DNA of 64,000 nt from Propionivibrio dicarboxylicus. GTDB taxonomy: Bacteria; Pseudomonadota; Gammaproteobacteria; Burkholderiales; Rhodocyclaceae. Of this stretch, positions 26,918 through 35,114 are shown in pieces (the first letter of the stretch is position 1; each line of letters starts with the position of its first letter). The stretch spans positions 52,334 to 116,333 of the forward strand of contig CAMDMZ010000009.1 of assembly GCA_945902805.1 (NCBI GenBank). Reading direction: 5' to 3'. Made by a program: the position numbers and the translations under genes. The notes beneath the pieces are model-generated. The model was not told the DNA's origin. It did no database searches and was given only the letters and a program-made list of their open reading frames with translations.

Positions 26918-27367
26918 ATGGAACTGGACGCGAAAGCCTGGAAGATCCTTGCCGCGATTCAACGCGATGCACGGATGCCATTGAAACTGCTGGCCGACGA
27001 AGCTGGCCTGTCCCTGCCGGCGACCTCGGAGCGCCTGAAGCGATTGGAGGAGGCCGGAATAATCGACGGTTACCGGGCTTTGGTCCGACCCGATGCGGTG
27101 GGCTATGGCGTCATGTCGATGATAGGAATCACCACGCCGCAACCCACCAAATCGCGTTTGCTGGAACTGCTCGCCGGTATGCCGGAGGTGCTCGAATGCC
27201 TGCATGTGACCGGACAGGATTCGTTCGTCCTGCGAGTGGTCGCCCGTGACATTCGCCATCTGGAAGCCTTCGTCGGCCGGATCAACCACTACGGCGAGAC
27301 GCGGACCTCGATCGTGATGTCGGCCCCGATTCCGCTCCGCGCGATTGCGCCGCCGCCGACCGCATAG
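26918..27367 (+). CDS. Lrp/AsnC-family transcriptional regulator
   Basis: A 149-aa regulator. The N-terminal winged helix-turn-helix covers residues 4-60 (LDAKAWKILAAIQRDARM, LADEAGLSLPATSERLKRLEEAGII) and the C-terminal RAM/AsnC effector domain covers 65-140 (ECLHVTGQDSFVLRVVARD). It is divergently transcribed from the LysE exporter, so it probably controls that gene in response to an amino acid. The 130-bp gap 26788-26917 should hold both promoters. mutY starts 3 bp after its stop codon. Confidence 0.9.
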   Translation: MELDAKAWKILAAIQRDARMPLKLLADEAGLSLPATSERLKRLEEAGIIDGYRALVRPDAVGYGVMSMIGITTPQPTKSRLLELLAGMPEVLECLHVTGQDSFVLRVVARDIRHLEAFVGRINHYGETRTSIVMSAPIPLRAIAPPPTA

Positions 27368-27369
27368 AC

Positions 27370-28449
27370 ATGAGGATGGACACGAGTAAGAACTTTTCCG
27401 ATCGCCTGATCGCCTGGCAACGCCGGCACGGGCGCCACGACCTGCCCTGGCAGAACACGCGTGATCCCTATCGCGTCTGGCTGTCGGAAATCATGCTGCA
27501 GCAGACCCAGGTCGCAACCGTCATCCCCTACTACCTGCGCTTCCTTGGCCATTTCTCGGCGCTGAGCGATCTCGCAGCGGCACCGGTTGAGGACGTGATG
27601 GCCTTGTGGAGCGGGCTGGGTTACTACGCCCGCGCGCGAAATCTCCATCACTGTGCCCGGACGGTGCAGGGCGATCATGGCGGTGCCTTTCCGCAGGACC
27701 CGCTGGCGCTGGCCGGGCTGCCCGGGATCGGCCGCTCGACCGCCAACTCGATTGCCACGTTTTGCTTTGACGCCCAGGCACCGATACTCGATGGCAACGT
27801 CAAACGCGTGCTCTGCCGTGCCTTTGGCATCGAGGGCTTTGCCGCTAGCGCGGCCGTGGAAAAACGTCTGTGGGCGCTCGCCGAGGAGTTGATGCCGCGT
27901 CACAATGGCCCGCTCTACAACCAGGCGCAGATGGATCTCGGTGCCATGGTCTGCACCCGCAGCAAGCCGAAATGTGGCGCTTGCCCGCTCGACGACATCT
28001 GTGTGGCACGGGCGACGAATCGGGTGGACGAGTTACCGCAGCGCAAGCCGCGCAAGCTGGTTCCGGAGCGTGAAGCCACGCTGCTTATCGTGCTCGACGA
28101 GCAGGGTCGGGTGCTGCTGGAAACGCGTCCGCCGGCCGGCATCTGGGGCGGGTTGCAGAGTCTGCCGGAGTTGCCAGTCACGGCCGACCCCGTTTCATGG
28201 AGCGAAAGCCGGCTTGGCTGTCGCGTCACCGCCGTCTCGCCAGCACCGACTTTTTTGCACGTCTTCAGCCACTTCCGTCTGCGCATCACACCGCTGGTGC
28301 TACAAGTGACGGAACCGACGATGATGATGGAACCCGGTTCGCACTGGCTGGCGGCCGATGAGCTGGCGCGCGCGGCCTTACCGGCGCCAGTGCGGACGCT
28401 GCTGACTCAGATAGTCGGCAGCAAATCCTTGCTTTCGAGAAAGCGATAG
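27370..28449 (+). CDS. mutY: Adenine DNA glycosylase MutY
   Basis: MutY removes adenine mispaired with 8-oxoguanine. The 359-aa protein has the helix-hairpin-helix region with SEIMLQQTQV (catalytic Glu), LPGIGRSTANSIATFCFDAQAPILDGNVKRV (catalytic Asp), and a [4Fe-4S] cluster motif C-x6-C-x2-C-x5-C in CTRSKPKCGACPLDDIC. The C-terminal Nudix-like domain, which reads the oxoguanine, contains the peptide AVSPAPTF encoded by a perfect copy of the 25-bp repeat directly before the conserved HVFSHFRL motif. The 3' end overlaps the converging LAN-domain gene by 43 bp. Confidence 0.96.
   Translation: MRMDTSKNFSDRLIAWQRRHGRHDLPWQNTRDPYRVWLSEIMLQQTQVATVIPYYLRFLGHFSALSDLAAAPVEDVMALWSGLGYYARARNLHHCARTVQGDHGGAFPQDPLALAGLPGIGRSTANSIATFCFDAQAPILDGNVKRVLCRAFGIEGFAASAAVEKRLWALAEELMPRHNGPLYNQAQMDLGAMVCTRSKPKCGACPLDDICVARATNRVDELPQRKPRKLVPEREATLLIVLDEQGRVLLETRPPAGIWGGLQSLPELPVTADPVSWSESRLGCRVTAVSPAPTFLHVFSHFRLRITPLVLQVTEPTMMMEPGSHWLAADELARAALPAPVRTLLTQIVGSKSLLSRKR
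28231..28255 (+). repeat. Dispersed 25-bp repeat, copy 6 (in mutY)
   Basis: Exact consensus: GCCGT CTCGC CAGCA CCGAC then six Ts. Sense to mutY and translated AVSPAPTF. Confidence 0.95.
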
Positions 28450-29012
28450 ACGATTTCGAGGCGGTCAATGCTGTCCTCGACTTCCAGCAGTTTTTGCTTG
28501 GCGATTGCCGGAATGGGCAGCACTTCCGCGTAACGCATGCCCAGCCAGCCGGCATCAAAGAAGCGATGCGGCTCGGCCGGACCCTGACCATTCCCGGTCA
28601 TTTCATCGACAATGGCGCGCAGCAGCGGCACCAGCGGAGCGTAAGCGCCGGGAATGGGAATCACGGCGGCATCCGGAATCGCCTCGACTTCAGCGCGCAG
28701 CAACTTCGACGGCTCGGCCCAATGGTGGAGCACGCGAAACCGGGTGCTGCCTTGCGCCGTCACGTTGAGCACGCCGAGTTGCGGCATGTCCCAGTCGGCA
28801 ATGTAGGCCAGCGTGCCGATGGCGTGTGGTTGCGCGGTCCCTTTGCCCGGCTGCGCCACTTCATCGCCGCTGGCGATCAGGCAGACGCCAAATGGCGTGC
28901 CCTCTTTCAGGCAGACTTTCGCCATGTCCATGTAACGTTGCTCGAATATCCGCAGTGGCAGGCGCCCGCCGGGGAACAACACGGATTGCAGCGGGAACAG
29001 CGGGATGATCAT
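28407..29012 (-). CDS. LON N-terminal (LAN) domain peptidase-like protein
   Basis: A 201-aa stand-alone LON substrate-binding domain. It begins MIIPLFPLQSVLFPGGRLPLRIFEQRY, the conserved start of this family, and has GTLAYIADW and GSTRFRV. It lacks the AAA and protease parts of Lon, as is normal for such proteins, whose function is not established. The ATG at 29012 overlaps the ubiX stop as ATGA, so it is the third gene of a Gx transporter-ubiX-LAN run. Confidence 0.85.
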   Translation of the reverse strand: MIIPLFPLQSVLFPGGRLPLRIFEQRYMDMAKVCLKEGTPFGVCLIASGDEVAQPGKGTAQPHAIGTLAYIADWDMPQLGVLNVTAQGSTRFRVLHHWAEPSKLLRAEVEAIPDAAVIPIPGAYAPLVPLLRAIVDEMTGNGQGPAEPHRFFDAGWLGMRYAEVLPIPAIAKQKLLEVEDSIDRLEIVYRFLESKDLLPTI

Positions 29013-29611
29013 TCCGCGCCCCAACGCGCCATCAGGGCGTGCTCGATGCCAAGCTGGTCGAGAATGCGGGCGACGACAAAATCGACGACACCGGCAAGGT
29101 CAGTGGGGTGATGATAAAAGCCGGGATTGGGCGGCAGGATAACGGCCCCGGCTTTCGCTAAGCGAAGCATGTTTTCGAGATGGATCACCGAGAACGGCGT
29201 TTCGCGCGGAACGATGATCAGTTTCCGGCCTTCCTTGAGCACGACGTCCGCCGCCCGCGTAATGAGGTCGTCCGCCATCCCGGCAGCCACTTTGGCCAGC
29301 GTGCCCATGGTGCACGGGCAGATCACGTAGCTATCCGGCGGATTGGAACCCGAGGCCAGCGGCGCGAACCATTCCTGCAAGCCATAGACCTTGAGTTGGC
29401 CGGGTGCGGCATGGAAGCGTGCGCCAAGTTCGGCTTCCGCTTCCGCCGGACGGCCGGGCAGGGTGAAATCCATTTCCTGCTTGGCGACCACTTGCGCGGC
29501 CTGCGAGTAAAGCAACTGCACCTGCACGCCAGCGGCGATCAGGCAATCAACCAGACGCATGCCGTAGGGCAGGCCAGAGGCACCGGTGAAGGCAACGGCA
29601 ATGGTTTTCAT
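29009..29611 (-). CDS. ubiX: Flavin prenyltransferase UbiX
   Basis: UbiX makes prenylated FMN for UbiD-type decarboxylases, including the ubiquinone pathway enzyme. The 200-aa protein has AVAFTGASGLPYGMRLVDCL (FMN-binding), CPCTMGTLAKVAAGMADDLITRAADV, LIIVPRETPFS and ILPPNPGFYHHP, all UbiX signatures. It starts inside the stop of the Gx transporter gene (29608-29611) and ends inside the start of the LAN gene. No ubiD is nearby. Confidence 0.95.
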   Translation of the reverse strand: MKTIAVAFTGASGLPYGMRLVDCLIAAGVQVQLLYSQAAQVVAKQEMDFTLPGRPAEAEAELGARFHAAPGQLKVYGLQEWFAPLASGSNPPDSYVICPCTMGTLAKVAAGMADDLITRAADVVLKEGRKLIIVPRETPFSVIHLENMLRLAKAGAVILPPNPGFYHHPTDLAGVVDFVVARILDQLGIEHALMARWGAE

Positions 29612-30165
29612 GGCGATGTAGAGTTCAGAAAGTCGGTATTGTGAGCCAGCAAATGCGCCGCGATCAGGCCATTGATTAAACCAAAAAACAACGCCGAGGC
29701 CGCGAAGAGCGGCAGCAGATAGAACACACCATCATGCGGAATCAACCAGAAGCGTGCCAGCAGAATCTGGCCACCAATGTGGGCAAAGGCAGCGAGGATG
29801 CTGTGGCTGACCGGCCCGAACCAGCGCCCCGGCAGGTGTACCGAGAATCCAAGCACACCAAGGCTGCACAGCGCGCCGGTGAGAGCCAGGAAAAATCCCG
29901 GCGCCAGAAACTGACCAAACACAATGCTGCCGGCAAAAACCCGCAGCAAGCTAACCCAGGCTGCGTCGCGCCATCCATAACGTAGCAGCACCACCAGCAC
30001 AATGATGTTAGCCAGACCCGGCTTGACACCAGGCAAGGGCGAAGGAATCGCCGCTTCGGCCAGCGTCAGCGTGATCGCGGCCACGGTGTAGGCGGCGATA
30101 CGATGATCGTCGACGGTGGGCCGCAACTCTATGGTGGATGGAGTAGTGATTGACAAGACGTTCAA
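29608..30165 (-). CDS. Gx transporter family protein (heptaprenyl diphosphate synthase component I-like)
   Basis: A roughly 185-aa membrane protein of the Gx family. AEAAIPSPLPGVKPGLANIIVLV is the family signature, followed by LAPGFFLALTGALCSLGV and HIGGQILLARFWLIPHDGVFYL, with five or six hydrophobic segments. Members resemble S-components of ECF transporters and usually sit by a NusG-domain protein, not seen here. The start is uncertain: the only early candidate is TTG at 30165 without a clear Shine-Dalgarno. A well-preceded ATG 121 bp upstream is in another frame, so a natural frameshift near the N-terminus is possible. The last codons overlap a degenerate 25-bp repeat. Confidence 0.75.
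   Translation of the reverse strand: MNVLSITTPSTIELRPTVDDHRIAAYTVAAITLTLAEAAIPSPLPGVKPGLANIIVLVVLLRYGWRDAAWVSLLRVFAGSIVFGQFLAPGFFLALTGALCSLGVLGFSVHLPGRWFGPVSHSILAAFAHIGGQILLARFWLIPHDGVFYLLPLFAASALFFGLINGLIAAHLLAHNTDFLNSTSP
29628..29650 (-). repeat. Degenerate candidate copy of the 25-bp repeat
   Basis: Ends CCGACTTT with CTC in the middle block, but one base is missing and about six positions differ. Encodes the NTDF segment at the end of the Gx transporter. May be an eroded copy or chance. Confidence 0.3.
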
Positions 30166-30286
30166 GTTCGCTGGAACCGTCGTAGTAAGGTATCACAGGT
30201 GCACGATGGATTTCGTCTGGAACCCTTTCCAATTGTTCAACGACACCCTGTATTGCTTCCCGGCGCAAATCAAGGAAAATGTCCAT
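30008..30286 (-). CDS. Doubtful small ORF overlapping the Gx transporter start
   Basis: A 92-aa frame starting MDIFLDLRREAIQGVVEQL with GGAGG 4 nt before the ATG, so initiation there is plausible. It overlaps the Gx transporter gene by 158 bp in a different frame on the same strand, and its second half is a basic, arginine-rich shadow of that gene. Either its first 40-50 codons belong to a frameshifted longer transporter, or a short leader peptide is made. No family is recognised. The rest of 30287-30405 shows nothing convincing. Confidence 0.25.
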   Translation of the reverse strand: MDIFLDLRREAIQGVVEQLERVPDEIHRAPVIPYYDGSSELERLVNHYSIHHRVAAHRRRSSYRRLHRGRDHADAGRSGDSFALAWCQAGSG

Positions 30287-30405
30287 GTCGCCTCCGTCGC
30301 CACGTGGTGGTCTCGCTCCTCGTGAACTTGAGGGTACTTTTTTATTGTGGCCAACGGGCGTGCAGCAAAGGCTTCAACAATTTGGGTAAAGGGGTGGGTG
30401 GTCAT

Positions 30406-30863
<458 letters not shown>

Positions 30864-30867
<4 letters not shown>

Positions 30868-31664
30868 CCAGCTGGTTAGTTGCTTATCTCGCATTGGGCG
30901 CTTTTGCCGGCTTCTTTGCTGGCTTGCTCGGTGTTGGCGGTGGCGCGGTGATGGTGCCGATCCTGGCTGTCATGTTCGCCGCCCAGGGTTTTGCCGACGC
31001 CCATCTCATGCATCTGGCGCTCGGCACCTCGATGGCAACCATCATCTTTACCTCGATTTCCAGTTTGCGCGCCCATCATCAACATGGCGCCGTGCTTTGG
31101 CCGGTAGTGAAATCGATTGCGCCCGGAATCGTGGTTGGCACCCTTGCCGGGGCTCAGATCGCTGCCCATGTGCCAACCCGCCCGCTGGCCATATTCTTTA
31201 CGCTGTTCATGAGCTACGTGGCGATCCAGATGATTCTTAACGTCAAGCCAAAACCATCGCGCGAATTACCCGGCACGCTGGGCATGTTCAGCGTCGGGGC
31301 CGGCATTGGCGGCATTTCGGCGCTGGTCGCCATCGGCGGCGGTTCGCTCTCGGTGCCCTTCATGACCTGGTGCAACGTCAAAATTCACAATGCCATCGGC
31401 ACCTCGGCGGCGATTGGTTTTCCGATTGCCGTGGCAGGCACCGTCGGCTACATGATTAGTGGCTACGGGGCGACCAATCTGCCGGCAGGGAGCTTTGGTT
31501 TCATCTATCTGCCGGCGCTGGCCGGCACGGTCGTCGCGAGCATGGTCGTGGCGCCTTACGGTGCGCGTCTGGCGCACACGCTGCCGGTGGCGACGTTAAA
31601 AAAAGTATTTGCCGGCGTGATCATCATCCTGCTGATCAAGATGCTGCACGGCTTGTACGGCTAG
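30864..31664 (+). CDS. TauE/SafE-family sulfite/organosulfonate exporter
   Basis: A 266-aa inner membrane protein with two repeats of the TauE/SafE fold. Each half has the glycine signature, GLLGVGGGAVMVPIL near residue 20 and ALVAIGGGSLSVPFM near 160, with about eight hydrophobic segments. Members move sulfite, sulfoacetate or other anions. Its ATG overlaps the EVE stop. Two DsrE-like proteins, a TlpA-like thioredoxin and rhodaneses within the next 5 kb make a sulfur-related substrate plausible, but that is inference. Confidence 0.88.
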
Positions 31665-31670
31665 CCAAAC

Positions 31671-31695
31671 GCCGTATCGTCAGAGCCGACTTTTT
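31671..31695 (+). repeat. Dispersed 25-bp repeat, copy 7 (intergenic)
   Basis: Fills most of the gap between the ends of the TauE/SafE gene (31664) and the converging HAD gene (31702). ATCGT at 6-10, CAGAG at 11-15, five Ts. It could double as a weak 3' element but has no stem. Confidence 0.85.
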
Positions 31696-31701
31696 ACGAG
31701 A

Positions 31702-32352
31702 TCACGGCATCAATTGCGAGAAGTCATCGATCGCCGGGTAATCGCCGGTGTGCTTTTGCGGCTGCTTGGTATCCGGGCGCTTAACCGCAACCAATTGCGC
31801 GATGCCGTAGCGGCGGGCTGAATCGAGCACCGCCAGACTGTCGTCCACCAGTACCGTCCGCGCCGGATCGAAGGGCTCGATCGCGTGTAGACGCTGCCAG
31901 AATGCCTGCTCCTCCTTGGCCGCGCCGAGAGCATGCGAACTGACGATGGCGTCGAAATGCGTGGCCAGCCCGGTGCGCGCCATCTTCAGGGTCAGGCTCT
32001 TGTGATGGGCGTTGGTGGCCAGCACGATACGCTTGCCGATGGCGCGAACAGCCGCAAGAAAATCGGTGACGTGCGGATGGACAGCGATGAGGTGCGCGAC
32101 CTCTTCCTTGAAGCGCATGATGTCGAGTTCGAGTTCGGTTTCCCAGAAATCCACCGAGTACCATTCGAGCGTGCCGGCACGGGCGTGATAGCGCGCCATC
32201 AACTCTTCACGTCCAGCGCCAGCCGGCAGGCCGCGCGATTCGGCATAGCGCTGCGGCAGATGGGCCTGCCAGAAATGGTTGTCGAAATTCAGATCGAGCA
32301 GCGTGCCGTCCATGTCGAGCAGCACGGTGTCGATACGGGACCAATCGATCAT
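31702..32352 (-). CDS. HAD-family GMP/IMP 5'-nucleotidase (YrfG-like)
   Basis: A 216-aa HAD phosphatase. Motif I is VLLDMDGTLLDLNFDNHFW with the FDNxFW extension that marks the YrfG group of purine nucleotidases, motif II is IVLATNAH, and motif IV VLVDDSLAVLDSA. In E. coli YrfG hydrolyses GMP and IMP. Single gene, convergent with the TauE/SafE exporter; 29 bp separate its start from the end of the DsrE pair, so it may be co-transcribed with them. Confidence 0.87.
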   Translation of the reverse strand: MIDWSRIDTVLLDMDGTLLDLNFDNHFWQAHLPQRYAESRGLPAGAGREELMARYHARAGTLEWYSVDFWETELELDIMRFKEEVAHLIAVHPHVTDFLAAVRAIGKRIVLATNAHHKSLTLKMARTGLATHFDAIVSSHALGAAKEEQAFWQRLHAIEPFDPARTVLVDDSLAVLDSARRYGIAQLVAVKRPDTKQPQKHTGDYPAIDDFSQLMP

Positions 32353-32381
32353 GGATGGATCATGGGCGGATCATGGACGAA

Positions 32382-32813
32382 TCAAGGCCGCAGATAGGTC
32401 CAGCCGGACCGTTGCCGCCTGATGATCTCGGCCGCGCCGGAGGGAACCACGAAGACGTGCCGGACCAAGGCATCTTCACTGATATTCAGCGTCTTCATGC
32501 TGACACCGCACGCCATTACGAACACCTTGCGGCTAATCGCATTTTCAATCCGGTTGGCGACATCGGAATCTTCCTTGAGCATGTTGACACCCGGTCCGAT
32601 CGCCACGATGGCGACGTCGATCTTGTCTTCGCCAAACTCGGTCTGCAGTGTCTTGGCAGTGCCGATGGCCAGGTTCCAGCGTTTGGAATCGCCGTCCGAC
32701 ACTTGGATGACGACGCGTTCCTTGGGCGGGGTGACTACTTTTTTCTTGGGTGCTGCAATTGCCGCCAGGGGCAGGAGCAGGGCGGCACACACCAGACGGC
32801 GCGCAGGAATCAT
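32382..32813 (-). CDS. Exported DsrE-like protein (second of a tandem pair)
   Basis: A 143-aa protein of the DsrE/DsrF family. A signal peptide (MIPARRLVCAALLLPLAAIAA) is followed by RVVIQVSDGDSKRWNLAIGTAKTL, DVAIVAIGPGVNMLK and VFVMACGVSM, where the single cysteine sits at the position of the conserved DsrE cysteine, and it ends GWTYLRP. It starts 4 bp after the stop of a paralogue with the same ending. Cytoplasmic DsrE relatives carry persulfide sulfur; the role of exported ones is not known. Confidence 0.82.
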   Translation of the reverse strand: MIPARRLVCAALLLPLAAIAAPKKKVVTPPKERVVIQVSDGDSKRWNLAIGTAKTLQTEFGEDKIDVAIVAIGPGVNMLKEDSDVANRIENAISRKVFVMACGVSMKTLNISEDALVRHVFVVPSGAAEIIRRQRSGWTYLRP

Positions 32814-32817
32814 TGCA

Positions 32818-33294
32818 TCAAGGACGCAGGTAGATCCAACCTTGTTGCTGTAGGCGCATGATCTCGACGTAGCCCGACTTGGTCGCGTGCACACCTTTGG
32901 TGAGATCGTCCTTGGTCACCTGCTGGGCTGCCATCGAGTTGCCGCAAGCGACGAAGCGCACGCCGTCGGCGATCGCCTCTTCGACCCGGTTGGCGACCAG
33001 CGATTCGGCCGTCAGCATGCCCAGGCCGCCGCCGATGGCTACCACGGTGATTGCCACACCCTCTTTGGCCAGTTCGCTTTGAATGTTATGCAGGTTGCCC
33101 ATGACGGCATTCCACTTTTTTGTATCGTCTTCTGAAATCTGGATGACCAGGCGATTCTTGCTTGGCTTCGCCGTCGCAGATGGGTTCGTCGTAGCGGCAT
33201 TGGCTGCATTGACCGGCGCCACAGCGAAACCAAGCCAGCCGATGGCAAACAACGTGGAGAGGATTTGGAGAAGTTTTTTCATGGCGTGGAGCAT
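32818..33294 (-). CDS. Exported DsrE-like protein (first of a tandem pair)
   Basis: A 158-aa paralogue of the following gene. Signal peptide (MKKLLQILSTLFAIGWLGFA...NAA), then RLVIQISEDDTKKWNAVMGNL, ITVVAIGGGLGMLTAES, VRFVACGNSM with the conserved cysteine and a final GWIYLRP. I start it at 33294 because GGTGA lies upstream and the enoyl-CoA hydratase stop is one base away; ATG at 33282 (MKKLL) is the alternative and would not change the mature protein. The pair looks like a local duplication with clear divergence. Confidence 0.82.
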   Translation of the reverse strand: MLHAMKKLLQILSTLFAIGWLGFAVAPVNAANAATTNPSATAKPSKNRLVIQISEDDTKKWNAVMGNLHNIQSELAKEGVAITVVAIGGGLGMLTAESLVANRVEEAIADGVRFVACGNSMAAQQVTKDDLTKGVHATKSGYVEIMRLQQQGWIYLRP

Positions 33295-33295
33295 A

Positions 33296-34078
33296 TCATT
33301 CACCGCGAAATTGCGGCGGGCGTTTTTCCAGAAATGCGGCCATTCCTTCAGCGTAGTCGGCGGTATCGAGATAGCTGAAGCTGGCCTCCATCTCGGTCGC
33401 ATCCAGCGTGCGCGCGGCGGCCATCATGCGTCGCACCAGTTGCTTGTGCGCGCGCGCCACCAGTGGCGCGCCGAAAGCGATCCGGCGTGCCGTGGCGGCG
33501 GCTTCGACGTCGACCTCCGCATCGGCCACCACGCGGGTGACCAGGCCTTTTTGCAAGGCTTCGGCAGCGGAGAGTAGCCGGCCCTCAAGCAGGATTTCCA
33601 GCGCCGTGTTCGGGCCGGCGACGGCCAGCAGCCCGGCCAGTTCGGTGGGCGCCATGCTGAAGCCAAGGCGCAGGATCGGTGCGCCAAATCGTGCCGTGTC
33701 ACCGGCGATACGTAGATCGCACTGGCTGGCAATCTCCAGCCCGCCGCCGACACACGTACCGCGAATCGCCGCCACAACCGGATGTCGACAGGCGATGATC
33801 GCTGCCAGTGCCTGTGCCACCCATTCGCCGTGATAGCGCTGCGCCTGCTCCAAGGTACTGCGCTCGGTGAGAAACTCTTCGATATCGCCGCCGGCCGCAA
33901 AATTGCCGCCCTCGCCATCAATGATCACAACGCGCAATCCGTCGTCGGCCGAAAGCTCATCCATGACGAGCTTCAACCGGCGCCACATGGCGGCGTTGAT
34001 CGCGTTCAGCTTTTCCGGGTTGAAGAGGGTAACGCGGGCGATGGCGCCATCGCGTTGCAGAAGAATGTCCGGTTTCAT
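33296..34078 (-). CDS. Enoyl-CoA hydratase/isomerase family protein
   Basis: A 260-aa crotonase-fold enzyme. It shows VTLFNPEKLNAINAAMW, the oxyanion-hole blocks GGNFAAGGDIEEF and IRGTCVGGGLEIASQCDLRIA, and FGAPILRLG. The A-G-G-D and G-G-G-L-E arrangement is typical; the second catalytic glutamate of classic hydratases is replaced around PILRLGFSMAPTE, so hydratase activity is not certain. It precedes the DsrE pair with coupled stop and start. Confidence 0.85.
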   Translation of the reverse strand: MKPDILLQRDGAIARVTLFNPEKLNAINAAMWRRLKLVMDELSADDGLRVVIIDGEGGNFAAGGDIEEFLTERSTLEQAQRYHGEWVAQALAAIIACRHPVVAAIRGTCVGGGLEIASQCDLRIAGDTARFGAPILRLGFSMAPTELAGLLAVAGPNTALEILLEGRLLSAAEALQKGLVTRVVADAEVDVEAAATARRIAFGAPLVARAHKQLVRRMMAAARTLDATEMEASFSYLDTADYAEGMAAFLEKRPPQFRGE

Positions 34079-34118
34079 GGTCTACATGGTCAATTAGGTG
34101 CGTCTCGCAGTGAAAACG

Positions 34119-34637
34119 TCAAAGTGGAACGTGTTGCGCCCACCACAACCGGGCGTGCAGCCCGAGGGTGGTGGCGTAGCCGACGATGCGGAAGCGCACA
34201 TTGCCGGCCGGGTCGAGAATGAAATGCGTCGGCACACCACGCACTTTCCAGTTGGCCGCATGTTTGCCGTCTTCATCGACCAGCGCCGGCATCTTGAGGC
34301 CACGTTCCTGCAAGTGCTTGCTGACGGCAGCAGCGTTGCCGGATTGCATCGCGACGGCCACCACCGGCCAGTAGCTGGCCACCGATTCGATATTGCCTTC
34401 TTCGAGCTTACACACCGGGCACCAGGTCGCCCAAAAGACGACCAGTTGGGCGCCCGGCGCCGTCTCGCCAGCACCGACTTTTACGGCCCGCCCATCGGTC
34501 ATTACGCCTTCAAGCGGCGGTGCGATTCCTTCCGGCAAGCCGCGTGATTGATACAGCTGCACCGCCGTCACCACCGCAAGAATGAGGACGGCGTCGAGAA
34601 GCAGCTTTTTCCAGCGCGAACGCAGCCAGTTCAGCAT
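34119..34637 (-). CDS. Membrane-anchored TlpA/ScsD-like thiol-disulfide oxidoreductase
   Basis: A 172-aa thioredoxin-fold protein with an N-terminal anchor (LLLDAVLILAVVTAVQLY, 12-29), so the domain faces the periplasm. Active site WCPVC has Cys73 and Cys76, and GVPTHFILDPAG carries the cis-proline. The peptide KVGAGETA (53-60), encoded by a 25-bp repeat copy, lies just before the strand that leads into the active site. The start overlaps the rhodanese stop by 7 bp, so the two are coupled and may act on one sulfur-handling route. Confidence 0.87.
   Translation of the reverse strand: MLNWLRSRWKKLLLDAVLILAVVTAVQLYQSRGLPEGIAPPLEGVMTDGRAVKVGAGETAPGAQLVVFWATWCPVCKLEEGNIESVASYWPVVAVAMQSGNAAAVSKHLQERGLKMPALVDEDGKHAANWKVRGVPTHFILDPAGNVRFRIVGYATTLGLHARLWWAQHVPL
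34459..34482 (+). repeat. Dispersed 25-bp repeat, copy 8 (in TlpA-like gene)
   Basis: Consensus at positions 1-24, four Ts. Antisense to the minus-strand host and translated KVGAGETA. Confidence 0.93.
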
Positions 34638-35023
34638 TGTTCCCAGGGCAATCCCTCAAAGCGCCAGCCGTTCATGCTACCGCGATGATGGTTATCGTCG
34701 AGTTCGCCTTCAAAGCCATGCAGCACGTTGTAAACCCGCGTAAAGCCGTTGGCTTCGAGGGCCTTGCCGGCATCCACCGAGCGGTTGCCGCTGCGGCAGA
34801 TCAACACCACCGGACGATCACCGGAATGGCCGGCCAGTTTCTTCACCTCGCCGACGAAATGCGGGTTGATGTCCCAATCCGGGCCGTCGTTCCACGAAAC
34901 CTGCGATATTCCGGCAGGGTGGCCGACGAAGAGGAACTCCATTTCGCTGCGGCAATCGATGAACAAAGCCTTGGGGTTGTCGTGCAGAAACTGGGCCGTT
35001 TCCTTGGGGGTCAGATGTTCCAT
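34631..35023 (-). CDS. Rhodanese-domain sulfurtransferase (cytoplasmic)
   Basis: A 130-aa single rhodanese domain. It opens with LTPKETAQFLHDNPKALFIDCRSEMEF and has the active loop LICRSGNRS with Cys76 as the persulfide-forming residue. ATG at 35023 is used because GGAG lies 7 nt upstream; a GTG at 35035 would add four residues. No signal peptide, so it is cytoplasmic, in contrast to the coupled membrane thioredoxin. Confidence 0.88.
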   Translation of the reverse strand: MEHLTPKETAQFLHDNPKALFIDCRSEMEFLFVGHPAGISQVSWNDGPDWDINPHFVGEVKKLAGHSGDRPVVLICRSGNRSVDAGKALEANGFTRVYNVLHGFEGELDDNHHRGSMNGWRFEGLPWEQC

Positions 35024-35114
35024 GATGAGCTCCACTCTGTTTGTTTTGGTTGGGCAATCATTGTAGCGAAGCGCGGTATAGTCGAGTCATGAAACTCCGA
35101 CCAGTCGTTCGCGG

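Noticed and set aside
30193..30405. 70-codon frame starting at the EVE gene boundary on the minus strand
   Set aside because: No Shine-Dalgarno, no family resemblance, and it overlaps the better-initiated MDIF frame.
31671..31695. The 25-bp motif as an intrinsic terminator because of its T run
   Set aside because: It has no stem before the Ts, occurs inside genes in both directions and upstream of thrH, so termination cannot be its general role.
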